Assembly (NCBI RefSeq): GCF_029263665.1
Contig: NZ_JAJUFQ010000006.1
Location: 242,085-306,084 of the forward strand
Length of the DNA: 64,000 nucleotides
Direction: 5' to 3'
DNA from: Halomonas sp.
GTDB taxonomy: Bacteria > Pseudomonadota > Gammaproteobacteria > Pseudomonadales > Halomonadaceae
Of the stretch, positions 1 to 8,487 are shown piece after piece. Every line of letters starts with the position of its first letter. The first letter of the stretch is position 1. Made by a program: the position numbers and the translations under genes. Under the pieces are notes generated by a model. It was given only the letters and a program-made list of their open reading frames with translations, made no database searches and had not been told where the DNA came from.

Positions 1-631
1 AGTTGTGCTGCGACTCGATACGACCGTTATGGGCCTCGGCCAGCAGGCGCAGGCAGAGGATCCCAACCCGCTTGGGCTTGTGGCGCAAGGCATGGCAGGC
101 AATGGCATAGCAGGCCGGTTCATTATCGATATGCACGGTCGGGCGCTCACCGATATAGAAATCTACTGCTACAAGAGGGCTCTGGGGCGGGAGTTCTCCC
201 ATCAAGTGATCACCGGGCATCAGTCCGTAGACGATGAAGCCATCGGCCATGCTGGCCGAACCCGGAACATGCGAGGAGCCTGGCTGGCGTCCAGACAGCA
301 GCAACAGCGTATGGCCATGTGCATCGAGCACTTCGGCAACACCGGTCAATAGCTCGCTGGAGACTGCATCATTGAGGCTGTATGTCAGGGTTTCTGCGAG
401 CACCACCCCAATGATCCGCGAACGCCCTGTACGCAAGCTGCGTGCCCTGGCATCCGGTCCCCGATAGCCGAGGCGCTTGGCTTCATCGAGGATACGTCGA
501 CGCAGGGCAGTGGAGAGCTGGTCGGGGCGGTTGAAGGCATTGGACACAGTGGCTGTAGAGACACCCAGTTCACGGGCCAGGTCCTTGAGCGTGATGGGCT
601 GCTTGGATTTGGTCACAGAGGCTTTCCGCAT
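1..631 (-). CDS. LacI-family transcriptional regulator (N-terminal part, cut by window edge)
   Basis: The gene reads leftwards and runs off the window, so only about 210 N-terminal residues are present. The ATG ends at 631. Residues about 12-35 form a typical LacI helix-turn-helix (ITLKDLARELGVSTATVSNAF), followed by the hinge region and the first half of a periplasmic-binding-protein-like effector domain (RSRIIGVVLAET). This family usually represses sugar or nucleoside uptake and catabolic genes. The target and ligand cannot be told because the ligand-binding core and the downstream neighbours lie outside the window. It lies downstream of lysO on the same strand, but the 81 bp between them hold a tandem duplication, so co-transcription is uncertain. 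Confidence 0.9.
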   Translation of the reverse strand, partial: MRKASVTKSKQPITLKDLARELGVSTATVSNAFNRPDQLSTALRRRILDEAKRLGYRGPDARARSLRTGRSRIIGVVLAETLTYSLNDAVSSELLTGVAEVLDAHGHTLLLLSGRQPGSSHVPGSASMADGFIVYGLMPGDHLMGELPPQSPLVAVDFYIGERPTVHIDNEPACYAIACHALRHKPKRVGILCLRLLAEAHNGRIESQHN

Positions 632-666
632 GATTCTGGCTCGGCCAGCATAAGCGCTGCTGGCGT

Positions 667-696
667 GGCTGTCATTGCATAGGCTGTCATTGAATA
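667..696. repeat. 15-bp tandem duplication at the lysO stop / lacI 5' region
   Basis: Two near-identical 15-bp units (GGCTGTCATTGCATA, then the same with one change) lie at 667-681 and 682-696. A degenerate relative (GGCTGTTACACC) contains the lysO stop codon at 713-715. The array sits 36-65 bp upstream of the lacI start. Function unknown; it belongs to a series of gene-boundary duplications in this window. Confidence 0.7.
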
Positions 697-712
697 GGCC
701 AGGTGATGGCTG

Positions 713-1645
713 TTACACCGAAAGCGAGAGCAGAAACAGCGTCAGTGGCGGCGACAGCAAGGACAGCAGAAAACCGCTGACCACTGCAATGGGGACGCAG
801 GCGACACCGCCGTGTTGCTGAATTACTGGCAGAGTGAAATCCATGGACGTCGCGCCTCCATAGCCAATGGCCAGAGGTGCGTGACGACGAATCACCAGCG
901 GAATCAGAATGAAGGCCAGCAGCTCTCTTGTCAGGTCGTTGAAGAAGGCCACCCCCCCAAGCAAGGGGCCGAGATGGTCACCAATCAGAATGCCTGACAG
1001 TGAGTACCAGCCAAAGCCGGAAGCCATGGCCAATCCTTCATTCCAGTTCAGGTCGAGCAGGGGGGCTGCGAGTAATCCCCCGGCCAGTGAACTCAGTGCC
1101 AGGGTTACTGCAATCACCAGGCCGTGACGGTTGAGCAGGATCTGGCGCAATGGCATTCCAGAATTTCGCAGCTGGCAACCAATGAGCGCCAACAACAGAT
1201 ACAGCACCCACTCTGACAGGGATTCGGCCAGTTCGAACAGGGTGGCATCCCAGATGGTACCAAGGCCAATGCCCGCCACCATGCCGAGGAACACAACGCC
1301 GACCAGGGTCAGGGAGCCCGCCATGGCAGCCAGTTTACTGGTTGGTGCTCCGCGCACCACTCGCGGTTCGCCCAATGCCAGTTGCAGGCGCGATGACAGC
1401 CACCATAGAGCGGCAATGTTGCAGGCTGAAATGACCAGAAACAGCGTCAGGGCCTGAGTTCCCAGGCGCGACAGTTGGCTGGACAGGTCAGGCAATCCCG
1501 CAAGGCTTACTCCCATCAGTGCCAGAATGAGGTAGATGGAGGCACTGACCCCTCGGTTGATGGTGGCCATTACCATCTCGTTGCGTACTGGTACGAGATA
1601 CCCCAGCAACAGAGGCAGCAGCACGATCAAAAGACCGCTGAGCAT
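713..1645 (-). CDS. lysO: LysO/YbjE-family lysine exporter
   Basis: A 310-residue inner-membrane protein with about eight hydrophobic segments and the family's conserved C-terminal core: a SGFGWYSLSGIL stretch around residue 208, then FFNDLTREL and an IP motif. In E. coli the LysO (YbjE) family exports L-lysine and its toxic analogue thialysine. E. coli LysO is about 300 residues, so this looks full length. A GGAAAGGAAG Shine-Dalgarno sequence precedes the ATG. It is transcribed leftwards, separated from the upstream DUF3108 gene by a terminator-like hairpin and six 18-bp repeats, so it probably has its own promoter. Substrate assignment rests on family resemblance only. Confidence 0.85.
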   Translation of the reverse strand: MLSGLLIVLLPLLLGYLVPVRNEMVMATINRGVSASIYLILALMGVSLAGLPDLSSQLSRLGTQALTLFLVISACNIAALWWLSSRLQLALGEPRVVRGAPTSKLAAMAGSLTLVGVVFLGMVAGIGLGTIWDATLFELAESLSEWVLYLLLALIGCQLRNSGMPLRQILLNRHGLVIAVTLALSSLAGGLLAAPLLDLNWNEGLAMASGFGWYSLSGILIGDHLGPLLGGVAFFNDLTRELLAFILIPLVIRRHAPLAIGYGGATSMDFTLPVIQQHGGVACVPIAVVSGFLLSLLSPPLTLFLLSLSV

Positions 1646-1696
1646 GGATTGAGCTTCCTTTCCCGAAAATAGAGAACGTGAAATTAGACAACAAGA

Positions 1697-1715
1697 AACC
1701 GCCCAGAAGGCGGTT
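1697..1715 (-). terminator. Terminator of the DUF3108 gene
   Basis: On the minus strand AACCGCC and GGCGGTT form a 7-bp stem with a 5-nt loop, followed by a T-rich run (TTTCTTGTTG). It lies between the DUF3108 stop and the lysO start and points leftwards. Confidence 0.6.
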
Positions 1716-1749
1716 AAAAGGAATTCACTCTATGCAATTTCTGCGCTTT

Positions 1750-1857
1750 GGGAAAGTTCTTCGCAGTGAGAAAGTTCCTCGCGGTGAGCAAGCTCTACAC
1801 ACTGGGAAAGTTCTGCGCGGTGAGAAAGTTCCGTGCGGTAAGAAAGTTGATTCTGAA
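1750..1857. repeat. Six imperfect 18-bp tandem repeats
   Basis: Six consecutive 18-bp units, all built on RRGAAAGTTCYKCGCGGT (first unit 1750-1767, last degenerate unit 1840-1857). They fill the gap between the DUF3108 stop codon (15 bp away) and the lysO upstream region (105 bp from its start). The units are not in a coding frame of either neighbour. See findings. Confidence 0.9.
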
Positions 1858-1871
1858 TATCGACCCTTTCG

Positions 1872-2594
1872 TCACTGGCTCAGCCTAGTGAGTTGCAGGC
1901 GGCTGACGCGATCGCCATCCTTGAAGAAATCCAGGCGCAGCAGCAGGCCTGGGATCTGTGGATGGAAGCTGATTCGCATGTAGCGGTCATCCTTGTCCTT
2001 GTCGCGCAGTTCCACGGTCGGAGCCTGAACCGGCTTGCCATCCACCTGGATAGAAACGTCAGCAACACGCCGCCAGATGCCATCCTCGTTTCTGCCTTTG
2101 TGGTCGACATAGTTCAGCTCACAACCGCTCTGGCAGTCATCTTCCAGAACCAGGCGAGACAGTTCCACCAGGGCGGTCTGACGGTCTGGACGCTCGGTCA
2201 GTTGCGAGCGGCTAAGGGAGTAGTCCTTACCCATGCGCAGAAAACGATAGTCACTGCGATAGCCAAGTGCACGAAGCTGGTTGCTGTTATCGCTGAATCG
2301 TGCGCTTTCCTGTCCTTTGGCGATGGCGAGCGAAGATTCCATTCTGCTGCGCCAATGGTCACCCTCACGCTTTAATGAGTGATGAATGGTTGCGTCCGGC
2401 CAGCCGTCGACGGATAGGTGATAGTTGGCATCGAAAGGGCGTAGAGCACTGGCCTGTGCCATCACCGGGAATGAGGCCAGCATGAAAACCAGCAAGGACA
2501 TAGTCAGCGAGGCCCTTCTGAGCAGGCGTCCAGGCCAGGTGGACCGAGCGTTGTTCATGAGGCGAAAGAAGAAAGTGGGAAACATGTCAGTCAT
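1872..2594 (-). CDS. DUF3108 domain-containing exported protein
   Basis: A 240-residue protein with a long N-terminal region and a signal-peptide-like hydrophobic stretch ending in VMAQASA (about residues 30-50). The mature part begins with LRPFDANYHLSVDGWPDA, which resembles the DUF3108 family of periplasmic proteins. Their role is not established. No clear Shine-Dalgarno sequence supports the first ATG. Two later ATGs (codons 13 and 32) would give shorter, more usual signal peptides, so the start is uncertain. It appears monocistronic with a terminator at 1697-1715. Confidence 0.7.
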   Translation of the reverse strand: MTDMFPTFFFRLMNNARSTWPGRLLRRASLTMSLLVFMLASFPVMAQASALRPFDANYHLSVDGWPDATIHHSLKREGDHWRSRMESSLAIAKGQESARFSDNSNQLRALGYRSDYRFLRMGKDYSLSRSQLTERPDRQTALVELSRLVLEDDCQSGCELNYVDHKGRNEDGIWRRVADVSIQVDGKPVQAPTVELRDKDKDDRYMRISFHPQIPGLLLRLDFFKDGDRVSRLQLTRLSQ

Positions 2595-2758
2595 CTATTT
2601 CGCTGTCGAAGCGTTGTCATCTCAGAGGGCTAGCTTCGAGGAAGGTTCCATTGTGCATACCAGAGTGGCTGGCGGCAGGCTGCCTCAGTGGGTACGCTGA
2701 AGGACGGCAGGGAGATTCTTGAACCCGTGTATCGTCAAGTATTTCGGAGGAGTTGATC

Positions 2759-3316
2759 ATGGCACGTCTGTTATTGATTGCAGGGGATTTTGTTGAAGAT
2801 TACGAGGTCATGGTGCCGTTTCAGGCACTGCAGGCCATGGGACATCGCGTCGATGCGGTATGCCCCGATAAGCGCGAAGGCGATACGGTCAAGACAGCTA
2901 TCCATGACTTCGAGGGAGATCAGACCTATAGCGAGAAGCCTGGGCACAATTTTGCCCTCAACGAGACCTTCGCCGATATCACCGTCGATGATTACGATGG
3001 CCTGGTGATTCCGGGTGGCAGAGCACCAGAATATCTGCGCTTGGATGAACGGGTGCTGGAGGTGGTGCGTTATTTCGTCGACCGTGAAAAACCCATTGCC
3101 GCCATTTGTCATGGTGCCCAATTGCTGGCTGCGGCAGCTCCCCTGGAGGGGCATCGTATCTCGGCCTATCCTGCCTGTGCTCCAGAAGTACGTCTGGCGG
3201 GTGGTGAGTTTGTCGACCTGGAAGTGACGGATGCCGTGACCTGTGGTCATTACGTCACGGCACCTGCATGGCCTGCGCATCCTGAATGGTTGCGGCAGTT
3301 CCACGCGCTGCTTTAA
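2759..3316 (+). CDS. DJ-1/PfpI family protein (class I glutamine amidotransferase-like)
   Basis: A 185-residue single-domain protein of the DJ-1/PfpI superfamily. The nucleophile elbow AICHGAQ carries Cys117 followed by His118, and the N-terminal [10 protein letters not shown] supplies the acidic residue expected near the active site. Members act as protein/nucleotide deglycases, glyoxalases, chaperones or proteases, and sequence alone does not decide which. The ATG at 2759 was chosen because GGAGG lies about 8 bp upstream; a TTG two codons earlier is also open. It stands alone, followed by a hairpin terminator, with tetR-yghU next on the same strand. That neighbourhood fits a role in electrophile or carbonyl stress, which is inference. 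Confidence 0.85.
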   Translation: MARLLLIAGDFVEDYEVMVPFQALQAMGHRVDAVCPDKREGDTVKTAIHDFEGDQTYSEKPGHNFALNETFADITVDDYDGLVIPGGRAPEYLRLDERVLEVVRYFVDREKPIAAICHGAQLLAAAAPLEGHRISAYPACAPEVRLAGGEFVDLEVTDAVTCGHYVTAPAWPAHPEWLRQFHALL

Positions 3317-3346
3317 GGCATCAGGGTATTAACAGGAAAAAGACAT

Positions 3347-3373
3347 GAGCCGTGAGTTTTCTCGCGGCTCTTT
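3347..3373 (+). terminator. Terminator after the DJ-1/PfpI gene
   Basis: GAGCCGTGAG and CTCGCGGCTC form a 10-bp stem (one G-T wobble) around a TTTT loop, followed by TTTAT. Confidence 0.65.
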
Positions 3374-3412
3374 ATGAAATGCTGCTTGTTATTGCATGCT
3401 GCTTGATCTTTA

Positions 3413-3428
3413 TAGACCGACTGGTCTA
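3413..3428. promoter_or_regulatory. TetR-type operator palindrome
   Basis: TAGACC GACT GGTCTA is a perfect 6-bp inverted repeat with a 4-bp spacer, 11 bp upstream of the tetR ATG. From memory it resembles the operators of the NemR branch of TetR regulators. It is the obvious site for autoregulation and for control of yghU, which follows in the same direction. Confidence 0.75.
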
Positions 3429-3439
3429 TTTTGGGTTTC

Positions 3440-4024
3440 ATGACGACCAGAGCCCCAACCCGTGACCTCTTGATCGAGGTCGGCACCAACCTCATTGCCG
3501 AGCATGGCTATAACGCTACGGGCATCAATGCGGTACTCAAGGAAGCTGGAGTGCCAAAGGGCTGCTTTTATCACTATTTCTCCAGCAAGGAAGCATTCGG
3601 ACTGGCGGTGATCGAGGCCGCTGCAGTGGACGATGAGGTGTCGGTTCAGGCACTGCTGGGGGATGTCCGTACGGTGCCACTGGAGAGGTTAAAGGCTTTT
3701 TTTGCGGCCAAGCGAGCCGACATGGTGGCATGCAAGCATCGTCGAGGTTGCCTGATCGGTAATCTGGGTCAGGAGATGTCAGCCCACAGTGATGTACTTC
3801 GCGATGCGCTGGATGCCATCTGGCAACGTCGGGAGCGACAGTTGGCGGCTTGCCTGCAGGATGGCCAGCATGATGGCAGCATTCGCCGTGATATGGATGC
3901 GGCGGCCCTGGCGAGCTTCATTCTGGCAGGATGGCAGGGAGCATTGCTGCGCTCCAAGATAGTTCGGGATTGCACGCCTCTGGTCGACTTTGAGTGCACA
4001 TTATTGGCTTTTCTCAAACCTTGA
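3440..4024 (+). CDS. TetR/AcrR-family repressor (NemR-like)
   Basis: A 194-residue regulator. The N-terminal helix-turn-helix (ATGINAVLKEAGVPKGCFYHYFSSK, split here as ATGINAVLKEAGVPKG and CFYHYFSSK, about residues 26-51) is typical of TetR proteins, and the C-terminal part is the variable ligand-binding domain. It contains a conserved-looking CKHRRGCLIGNL with two cysteines, which would suit sensing of electrophiles as in NemR-type regulators. The ATG at 3440 was preferred to an upstream TTG. A perfect palindromic operator lies just upstream and the YghU-type transferase follows 58 bp downstream, so yghU is its likely target. Confidence 0.85.
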   Translation: MTTRAPTRDLLIEVGTNLIAEHGYNATGINAVLKEAGVPKGCFYHYFSSKEAFGLAVIEAAAVDDEVSVQALLGDVRTVPLERLKAFFAAKRADMVACKHRRGCLIGNLGQEMSAHSDVLRDALDAIWQRRERQLAACLQDGQHDGSIRRDMDAAALASFILAGWQGALLRSKIVRDCTPLVDFECTLLAFLKP

Positions 4025-4082
4025 TGAGCGGAGAATACTTGTTACCCGGGTATTTGCTCTTATCAACCAGGAGAGGTAGATC

Positions 4083-4955
4083 ATGAGTGAGCAAGCGTAT
4101 CAGCCACCGAAAGTCTGGAAGTGGGAAACTCCCAATGGCGGAGAGTTTGCCAGTATCAATCGACCGATTGCCGGGCCGACCCATGACAAGGTCTTGCCGG
4201 TAGGCAAACATCCATTGCAGCTATATTCCTTGGCCACTCCCAATGGGGTGAAGGTCAATATCATGCTCGAGGAACTGTTGGCCCAGGGACACGAGGGAGC
4301 CGAATACGATGCCTGGCTGATTCGCATTGGTGATGGTGATCAGTTCGGCAGCGGTTTTGTCGAGGTCAATCCCAACTCAAAGATTCCGGCATTGATGGAC
4401 CGCAGCGGCGAGACGCCAGTACGTGTGTTTGAATCTGGTTCCATTCTTTTGTACTTGGCTGAAAAGTTCGGTGCTTTCCTGCCCAAGGAGTTCAAGGCTC
4501 GCACAGAAGCCCTGAACTGGTTGTTCTGGCAGATGGGCTCTGCACCCTATGTCGGTGGAGGCTTTGGTCATTTCTATGCCTATGCGCCGGAGAAGTTCGA
4601 ATACCCGATCAACCGTTTCACCATGGAAACCAAACGTCAGCTCGATGTTCTCAACCGTCACCTGGCTGAAAACACCTACATGGCGGGAGACGAATACAGC
4701 ATCGCGGATATTGCCATCTATCCTTGGTATGGCGGGCTGGTGGAAGGGCGCAATTATGACGCCGGTGAGTTCCTTGCTGTGCATGAATACAAGAATGTAC
4801 AGCGTTGGGCGGCCAATATTGCTGAACGCCCTGCCGTGAAACGCGGGCGCATGGTCAACCGCACCTTCGGTGAATTGTCCGAGCAGTTGCATGAGCGCCA
4901 TGATGCCAGCGACTTTGAACTGCGCACTCAGGACAAGATCGGTACAGACGACTAG
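4083..4955 (+). CDS. yghU: YghU-type glutathione S-transferase family protein
   Basis: A 290-residue protein matching the length and order of E. coli YghU: an N-terminal extension, a thioredoxin-like GSH-binding domain starting near residue 45 with LATPNGVKVNIMLEEL (TPN around residues 52-54), then NSKIPAL and FESGSILLYLAEK, and an all-alpha C-terminal domain. YghU binds two glutathiones and reduces disulfides. A GGAGAGG ribosome-binding site precedes the ATG. Its place behind the palindrome-flanked tetR gene suggests induction by reactive electrophiles. A hairpin terminator follows between it and the convergent ldhA. Confidence 0.9.
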   Translation: MSEQAYQPPKVWKWETPNGGEFASINRPIAGPTHDKVLPVGKHPLQLYSLATPNGVKVNIMLEELLAQGHEGAEYDAWLIRIGDGDQFGSGFVEVNPNSKIPALMDRSGETPVRVFESGSILLYLAEKFGAFLPKEFKARTEALNWLFWQMGSAPYVGGGFGHFYAYAPEKFEYPINRFTMETKRQLDVLNRHLAENTYMAGDEYSIADIAIYPWYGGLVEGRNYDAGEFLAVHEYKNVQRWAANIAERPAVKRGRMVNRTFGELSEQLHERHDASDFELRTQDKIGTDD

Positions 4956-4978
4956 CCGACGGCTTGGGCAAGACCCCA

Positions 4979-5013
4979 AAGGGTGTATTGCATTGCGATA
5001 CGCCCTTGCTTTT
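4979..5013 (+). terminator. Terminator between convergent yghU and ldhA
   Basis: AAGGGTGTAT and ATACGCCCTT pair over 10 bp (one wobble) with a 9-nt loop, then GCTTTTG on the plus strand. Confidence 0.6.
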
Positions 5014-5039
5014 GTGTCGCGACTTTTATGCCGAGTGCC

Positions 5040-6023
5040 TCAACTGGTCAGCGCTTTTTCACCCAGTGGCTCACCACGTCCGAAGGCTTCCAGGCTGTCG
5101 AGGGTGGTCGTGGCAATTTCCTGCAGGGCTTCTTGGGTGAAAAAGCCCTGGTGTCCAGTGACGAGGACATTGGGGAAACTGATCAAGCGAGCAAATATGT
5201 CATCGAGTTGAATGGTGTCGCGCAGGTCGCGAAAGAACAACCCGGATTCCTGTTCGTAGACATCAAGACCTAGATAGCCGAGCTTGCCGCTCTTGAGCGC
5301 TTCGATGCAGGCGTGAGTATCGACCAGAGCACCGCGGCTGGTGTTGATGAGCATGACACCATCCTTCATCTGTGCGAACTGCTCATCGCTGATCAAATGA
5401 TAGGTCGCCTTGTTCAGCGGGCAATGTAGGGAGATGATGTCGCTTTGCGCGAGCAGTTGCGGCAATTCCACCTGGGTGAAATCGCCTTGCTGTGGATATG
5501 GGTCATGGACCAGAACTTCACATCCAAACCCCTTCATGATGCTGGCCAATGAGCGGCCGATCTGCCCGCCGCCGATGATACCGACTGTCTTGCGAAAGAG
5601 GTTGAAACCCAGCAGACCATTGAGATCGAAATTATCCTCGCGTACCCGGTTATACGCCTTGTGTGTCTTGCGGTTGAGCGTCAGGATCATGGCGACGCAG
5701 TGCTCGGCAACCGCCTGGGGGCTGTAGGCTGGCACTCGGCAGACCTGAATGCCAAGCTGCCTGGCAGTATCGAGGTCGACATTGTTGAAACCAGCACAGC
5801 GCAAGGCAATCAGCTTCACGCCAGCATCGGATAACTGTTCCAGCACGGTTTGATCCAGCACATCGTTGACGAAGACACAGACTGCGTTCATCCCTTGGCA
5901 CAAAGGCGTTGTCCGAGCATCGAGTGCCTGCTCGAAATGAATGATATTGATCCCCTCGCGAGGGTGTGCAGGAAAGAATGCCTGTTCGTATTTCTGTGAA
6001 CTGAAAAAGCCTACCTTGATCAT
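5040..6023 (-). CDS. ldhA: D-lactate dehydrogenase (NAD-dependent 2-hydroxyacid dehydrogenase)
   Basis: A 327-residue D-isomer-specific 2-hydroxyacid dehydrogenase close to the LdhA type, which reduces pyruvate to D-lactate with NADH in the cytoplasm. The Rossmann motif GGGQIG sits at residues 151-156, the catalytic arginine lies in LRCAGFNNVD (Arg75), and the histidine is in VTGHQGFFT near the C-terminus. The start at MIKVGFFSS was chosen because an AAAAGG sequence precedes it; the longer open frame upstream overlaps ghrA and is not protein-like. It follows ghrA by 26 bp on the same strand and is probably co-transcribed. Confidence 0.88.
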   Translation of the reverse strand: MIKVGFFSSQKYEQAFFPAHPREGINIIHFEQALDARTTPLCQGMNAVCVFVNDVLDQTVLEQLSDAGVKLIALRCAGFNNVDLDTARQLGIQVCRVPAYSPQAVAEHCVAMILTLNRKTHKAYNRVREDNFDLNGLLGFNLFRKTVGIIGGGQIGRSLASIMKGFGCEVLVHDPYPQQGDFTQVELPQLLAQSDIISLHCPLNKATYHLISDEQFAQMKDGVMLINTSRGALVDTHACIEALKSGKLGYLGLDVYEQESGLFFRDLRDTIQLDDIFARLISFPNVLVTGHQGFFTQEALQEIATTTLDSLEAFGRGEPLGEKALTS

Positions 6024-6049
6024 GGCCGTTGCCTTTTGCCAACCGCTAT

Positions 6050-7003
6050 TTAATATCCTGCCCGCTGATCGATTACCTGCACAGGTTTGCCCCGTGCCAG
6101 CGCCACGATGCTTTCTGCCACTTGAGCGAGAGCGTCTCGCAGGGGCGTTGGGCCGGCCATATGAGGGGTGATCAAGACACGGGGGTGTGTCCACAGAGGA
6201 TTGTCGTTGGACAGTGGCTCGACGACAAAGGCATCCAGCAGGGCGCCGCGCAACCTGCCCGGGGTATCGTGGGCACCAAGTGCTTCGATGAGAGCAGTAT
6301 CATCGATCAGGCTGCCGCGTCCAGGGTTGATCAGGCTGGCGCCTGTTGAGAGCTTCGCCAGGGTGCTGGCGTTGATCAGGTGCTGGGTGTCGGGAGTATC
6401 GGGCAACAACAGCACCAGTGTTTTCACTTGTCCGAGAAGCTGGTTGAGTCCTTGCTCGCCATGATGACATTGAATGCCTTCAATACTCTTGGGGGAACGG
6501 CTCCAGCCAAGTACAGGGAAACCGTCTGCGGCGATGGCCTGTGCCACTTTGGCACCTATGGCGCCCAGGCCGAGCACACCTACCGGCCAATCCTGCTTGT
6601 CGACAAGGGCGTGAGGTTGCCAGCGACGTTCGGCCTGCTGCCGAGCATAACGATCGAAGTCGCGCTGAAAGTGCAATAGACCATAACGCACGTAATCGGC
6701 GATCAGTTCAGCCATGCCGGCATCACGCAGTTTGACGATAGGTACACCTGCTGGCAGTGCCGGGTTGGCCAATAGTGCATCGACACCCGCTCCGAGATTG
6801 ATAATGCCCTTGAGGTTCGTGCAGTCACGCAGCAGGGCTTCATCAGGCTTCCATGCGGCCAGATAGTCGACACTTGTTCGCTCGGCGTAAGAGGCTTCCT
6901 GACTGGTCATCACCTCGGCATCTTCAATTCCCAGATCGTTCAGGCGCTGGCTGAGTGCATCACGCCATGCCGAGGCATCGTCGATATGAACAAGGACTTT
7001 CAT
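6050..7003 (-). CDS. ghrA: Glyoxylate/hydroxypyruvate reductase A
   Basis: A 317-residue member of the D-2-hydroxyacid dehydrogenase family, matching GhrA (about 312 residues in E. coli). GhrA reduces glyoxylate and hydroxypyruvate with NADPH. The NAD(P) motif GLGAIG is in the middle, followed by the phosphate-binding region WSRSPKS, which suits NADPH. GRGSLIDDTAL and ITPHMAGPT carry the catalytic residues. An AAGGAAAC Shine-Dalgarno sequence precedes the ATG. It forms a two-gene unit with ldhA and ends the leftward run that starts with the EnuR-like gene 38 bp upstream. Confidence 0.88.
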   Translation of the reverse strand: MKVLVHIDDASAWRDALSQRLNDLGIEDAEVMTSQEASYAERTSVDYLAAWKPDEALLRDCTNLKGIINLGAGVDALLANPALPAGVPIVKLRDAGMAELIADYVRYGLLHFQRDFDRYARQQAERRWQPHALVDKQDWPVGVLGLGAIGAKVAQAIAADGFPVLGWSRSPKSIEGIQCHHGEQGLNQLLGQVKTLVLLLPDTPDTQHLINASTLAKLSTGASLINPGRGSLIDDTALIEALGAHDTPGRLRGALLDAFVVEPLSNDNPLWTHPRVLITPHMAGPTPLRDALAQVAESIVALARGKPVQVIDQRAGY

Positions 7004-7018
7004 CAGGGTTTCCTTCGT

Positions 7019-7050
7019 GTCGGTCTCAATGAATGTCAGTCTCAGTACAC
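7019..7050. repeat. 16-bp duplication of the enuR stop region
   Basis: GTCAGTCTCAGTACAC (7035-7050) contains the enuR stop codon (TCA at 7042-7044, minus strand TGA). A related unit GTCGGTCTCAATGAAT directly follows at 7019-7034 and carries a second copy of the stop triplet exactly 16 bp away. Confidence 0.5.
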
Positions 7051-8487
7051 CATCTGCATCATCGGCGGCGGTGCGTCATTCAGCAGCTTGGCAAGGCGCT
7101 CGAGGCCTTCTTCCAGGCGGGCCAGTTCAGGCTCTGCGCCAAGGCTTATACGAATGCAGCTAGGGGCGACGGTCTGTTCGACCATGAAAGGTGTCGAGGT
7201 GGTGATGGCCAGTCCCTCCTGCTCGGCTACCTGCTGCAGTTCGTCGGCGCGCCACCCTCCGGGCAAGGGTAACCATAGATGAAGGCTGGATGGGCGTGCC
7301 ATCCGGGGTAACGGGTGCAGGATCTGTGCGGCGAGGATCTGGCGTTCGGCGAGTAATTCACGTTGGGCACTGGCCATGTCCTCGACCGTTCCATCTTCGA
7401 TCCATAGTGATGCGACTTCAAACATCAGCGGGGTGGCCATCCAACTGGTGGCACGCAAGCGAGGTAGTGTGTGATGGAGCTGGCTGCGCGGTACAGTCAG
7501 GTAGCCGGCTCGCAATCCAGGCACCGTGGATTTGGTCAGGCTGGTGATGTGGAAACTCTGCATCGGAATGCGTGCACTTAACGGCGTTAATCGCGTTGGT
7601 TCCAGCAGAGCATGGACATCATCCTCGATCAACCATACTCCATGGCGTTCGAGGACGCTGGCGACTTCGTTGCGACGCTGCTCATCCATGGTCGCCCCGG
7701 TCGGGTTGAGCTGAGTTGGCGTCAAGCACACGGCACGCGGCTTATAGCGAGTGCAGGCGGTATCCAATGCATCCGGCATGACCCCTCGCTCATCGATAGG
7801 CACGCCACGCAACTGGAAGCCCAGGGTACGGGAAAGCGCTATCAGGCCATGGTCGGTCAATGCCTCCGTGAGTACCAGGTCGCTGTGCTGGACAACGGTG
7901 GATACCGCCAGCATCAGGGCGTGGGCACCGCCGTTGCATAGCACGCGATCGTCAGCCTCTCCTGGCATGCCTAACCGTTCAGTCAGCCACAGGCTGGCCT
8001 GTTCACGCTGGTGGGAGAGCCCGGCAATCGGGCGGTTGGCGGTGACGACTTCCGGATGGAGGTTCTCGGAAAGTTGGCTAAGTGCCTGTCGAAAGCGCAG
8101 GTGATGGGAGGGCGGGCAGACGGGATGCGCGATGGACAGGTCGATGATCGCGGTTTCAGGATGGGGTTCTCTCGCACGTAAATATGCTGATTCGCGATTA
8201 TCGTCGAGAGCATTGACCCAGGTTCCACTACCGATCCTGGCCTGGATCAGGCCCATCTTCTCGGCCTGGGCGTAAGCTCGTGACACGGTCTGCACGCTGA
8301 CGCCGAGTTGGTCGGCCAACTGACGGTGAGTGGGCAAGCGAGTGCCCGGGATCAGTTCACCCGCGTGAATGGCACGTGACATGGCCCGGGCAATTGCCAG
8401 GTACTTGGGCTGTGTCGAGGGCGACGTTCCACCCTGAGGCCAGCCAGATTGAGGGTCATCGAGATAGGGTTTCAGATCAATTGTCAT
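7042..8487 (-). CDS. enuR: MocR-type (GntR/aminotransferase) regulator, EnuR-like
   Basis: A 481-residue MocR-type regulator. A winged-helix GntR domain occupies residues about 28-95 (PGTRLPTHRQLADQLGVSVQ), and a class I aminotransferase-like domain fills the rest. The PLP lysine is expected at Lys319 in ITSLTKS, with the NPTG motif at about 261-264. The known regulator EnuR represses ectoine-utilisation operons and responds to N-alpha-acetyl-diaminobutyrate through PLP. The assignment here rests on this architecture plus divergent placement next to doeA. A strong palindromic element (ATTGTCATGA copies) lies in the shared promoter region and one copy covers its own start codon, which suggests autoregulation. 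Confidence 0.85.
   Translation of the reverse strand: MTIDLKPYLDDPQSGWPQGGTSPSTQPKYLAIARAMSRAIHAGELIPGTRLPTHRQLADQLGVSVQTVSRAYAQAEKMGLIQARIGSGTWVNALDDNRESAYLRAREPHPETAIIDLSIAHPVCPPSHHLRFRQALSQLSENLHPEVVTANRPIAGLSHQREQASLWLTERLGMPGEADDRVLCNGGAHALMLAVSTVVQHSDLVLTEALTDHGLIALSRTLGFQLRGVPIDERGVMPDALDTACTRYKPRAVCLTPTQLNPTGATMDEQRRNEVASVLERHGVWLIEDDVHALLEPTRLTPLSARIPMQSFHITSLTKSTVPGLRAGYLTVPRSQLHHTLPRLRATSWMATPLMFEVASLWIEDGTVEDMASAQRELLAERQILAAQILHPLPRMARPSSLHLWLPLPGGWRADELQQVAEQEGLAITTSTPFMVEQTVAPSCIRISLGAEPELARLEEGLERLAKLLNDAPPPMMQMVY

Noticed and set aside
1750..1857. CRISPR-like array
   Set aside because: Units are 18 bp and directly adjacent with no spacers, and no cas gene is in the window. 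The same holds for the other arrays.
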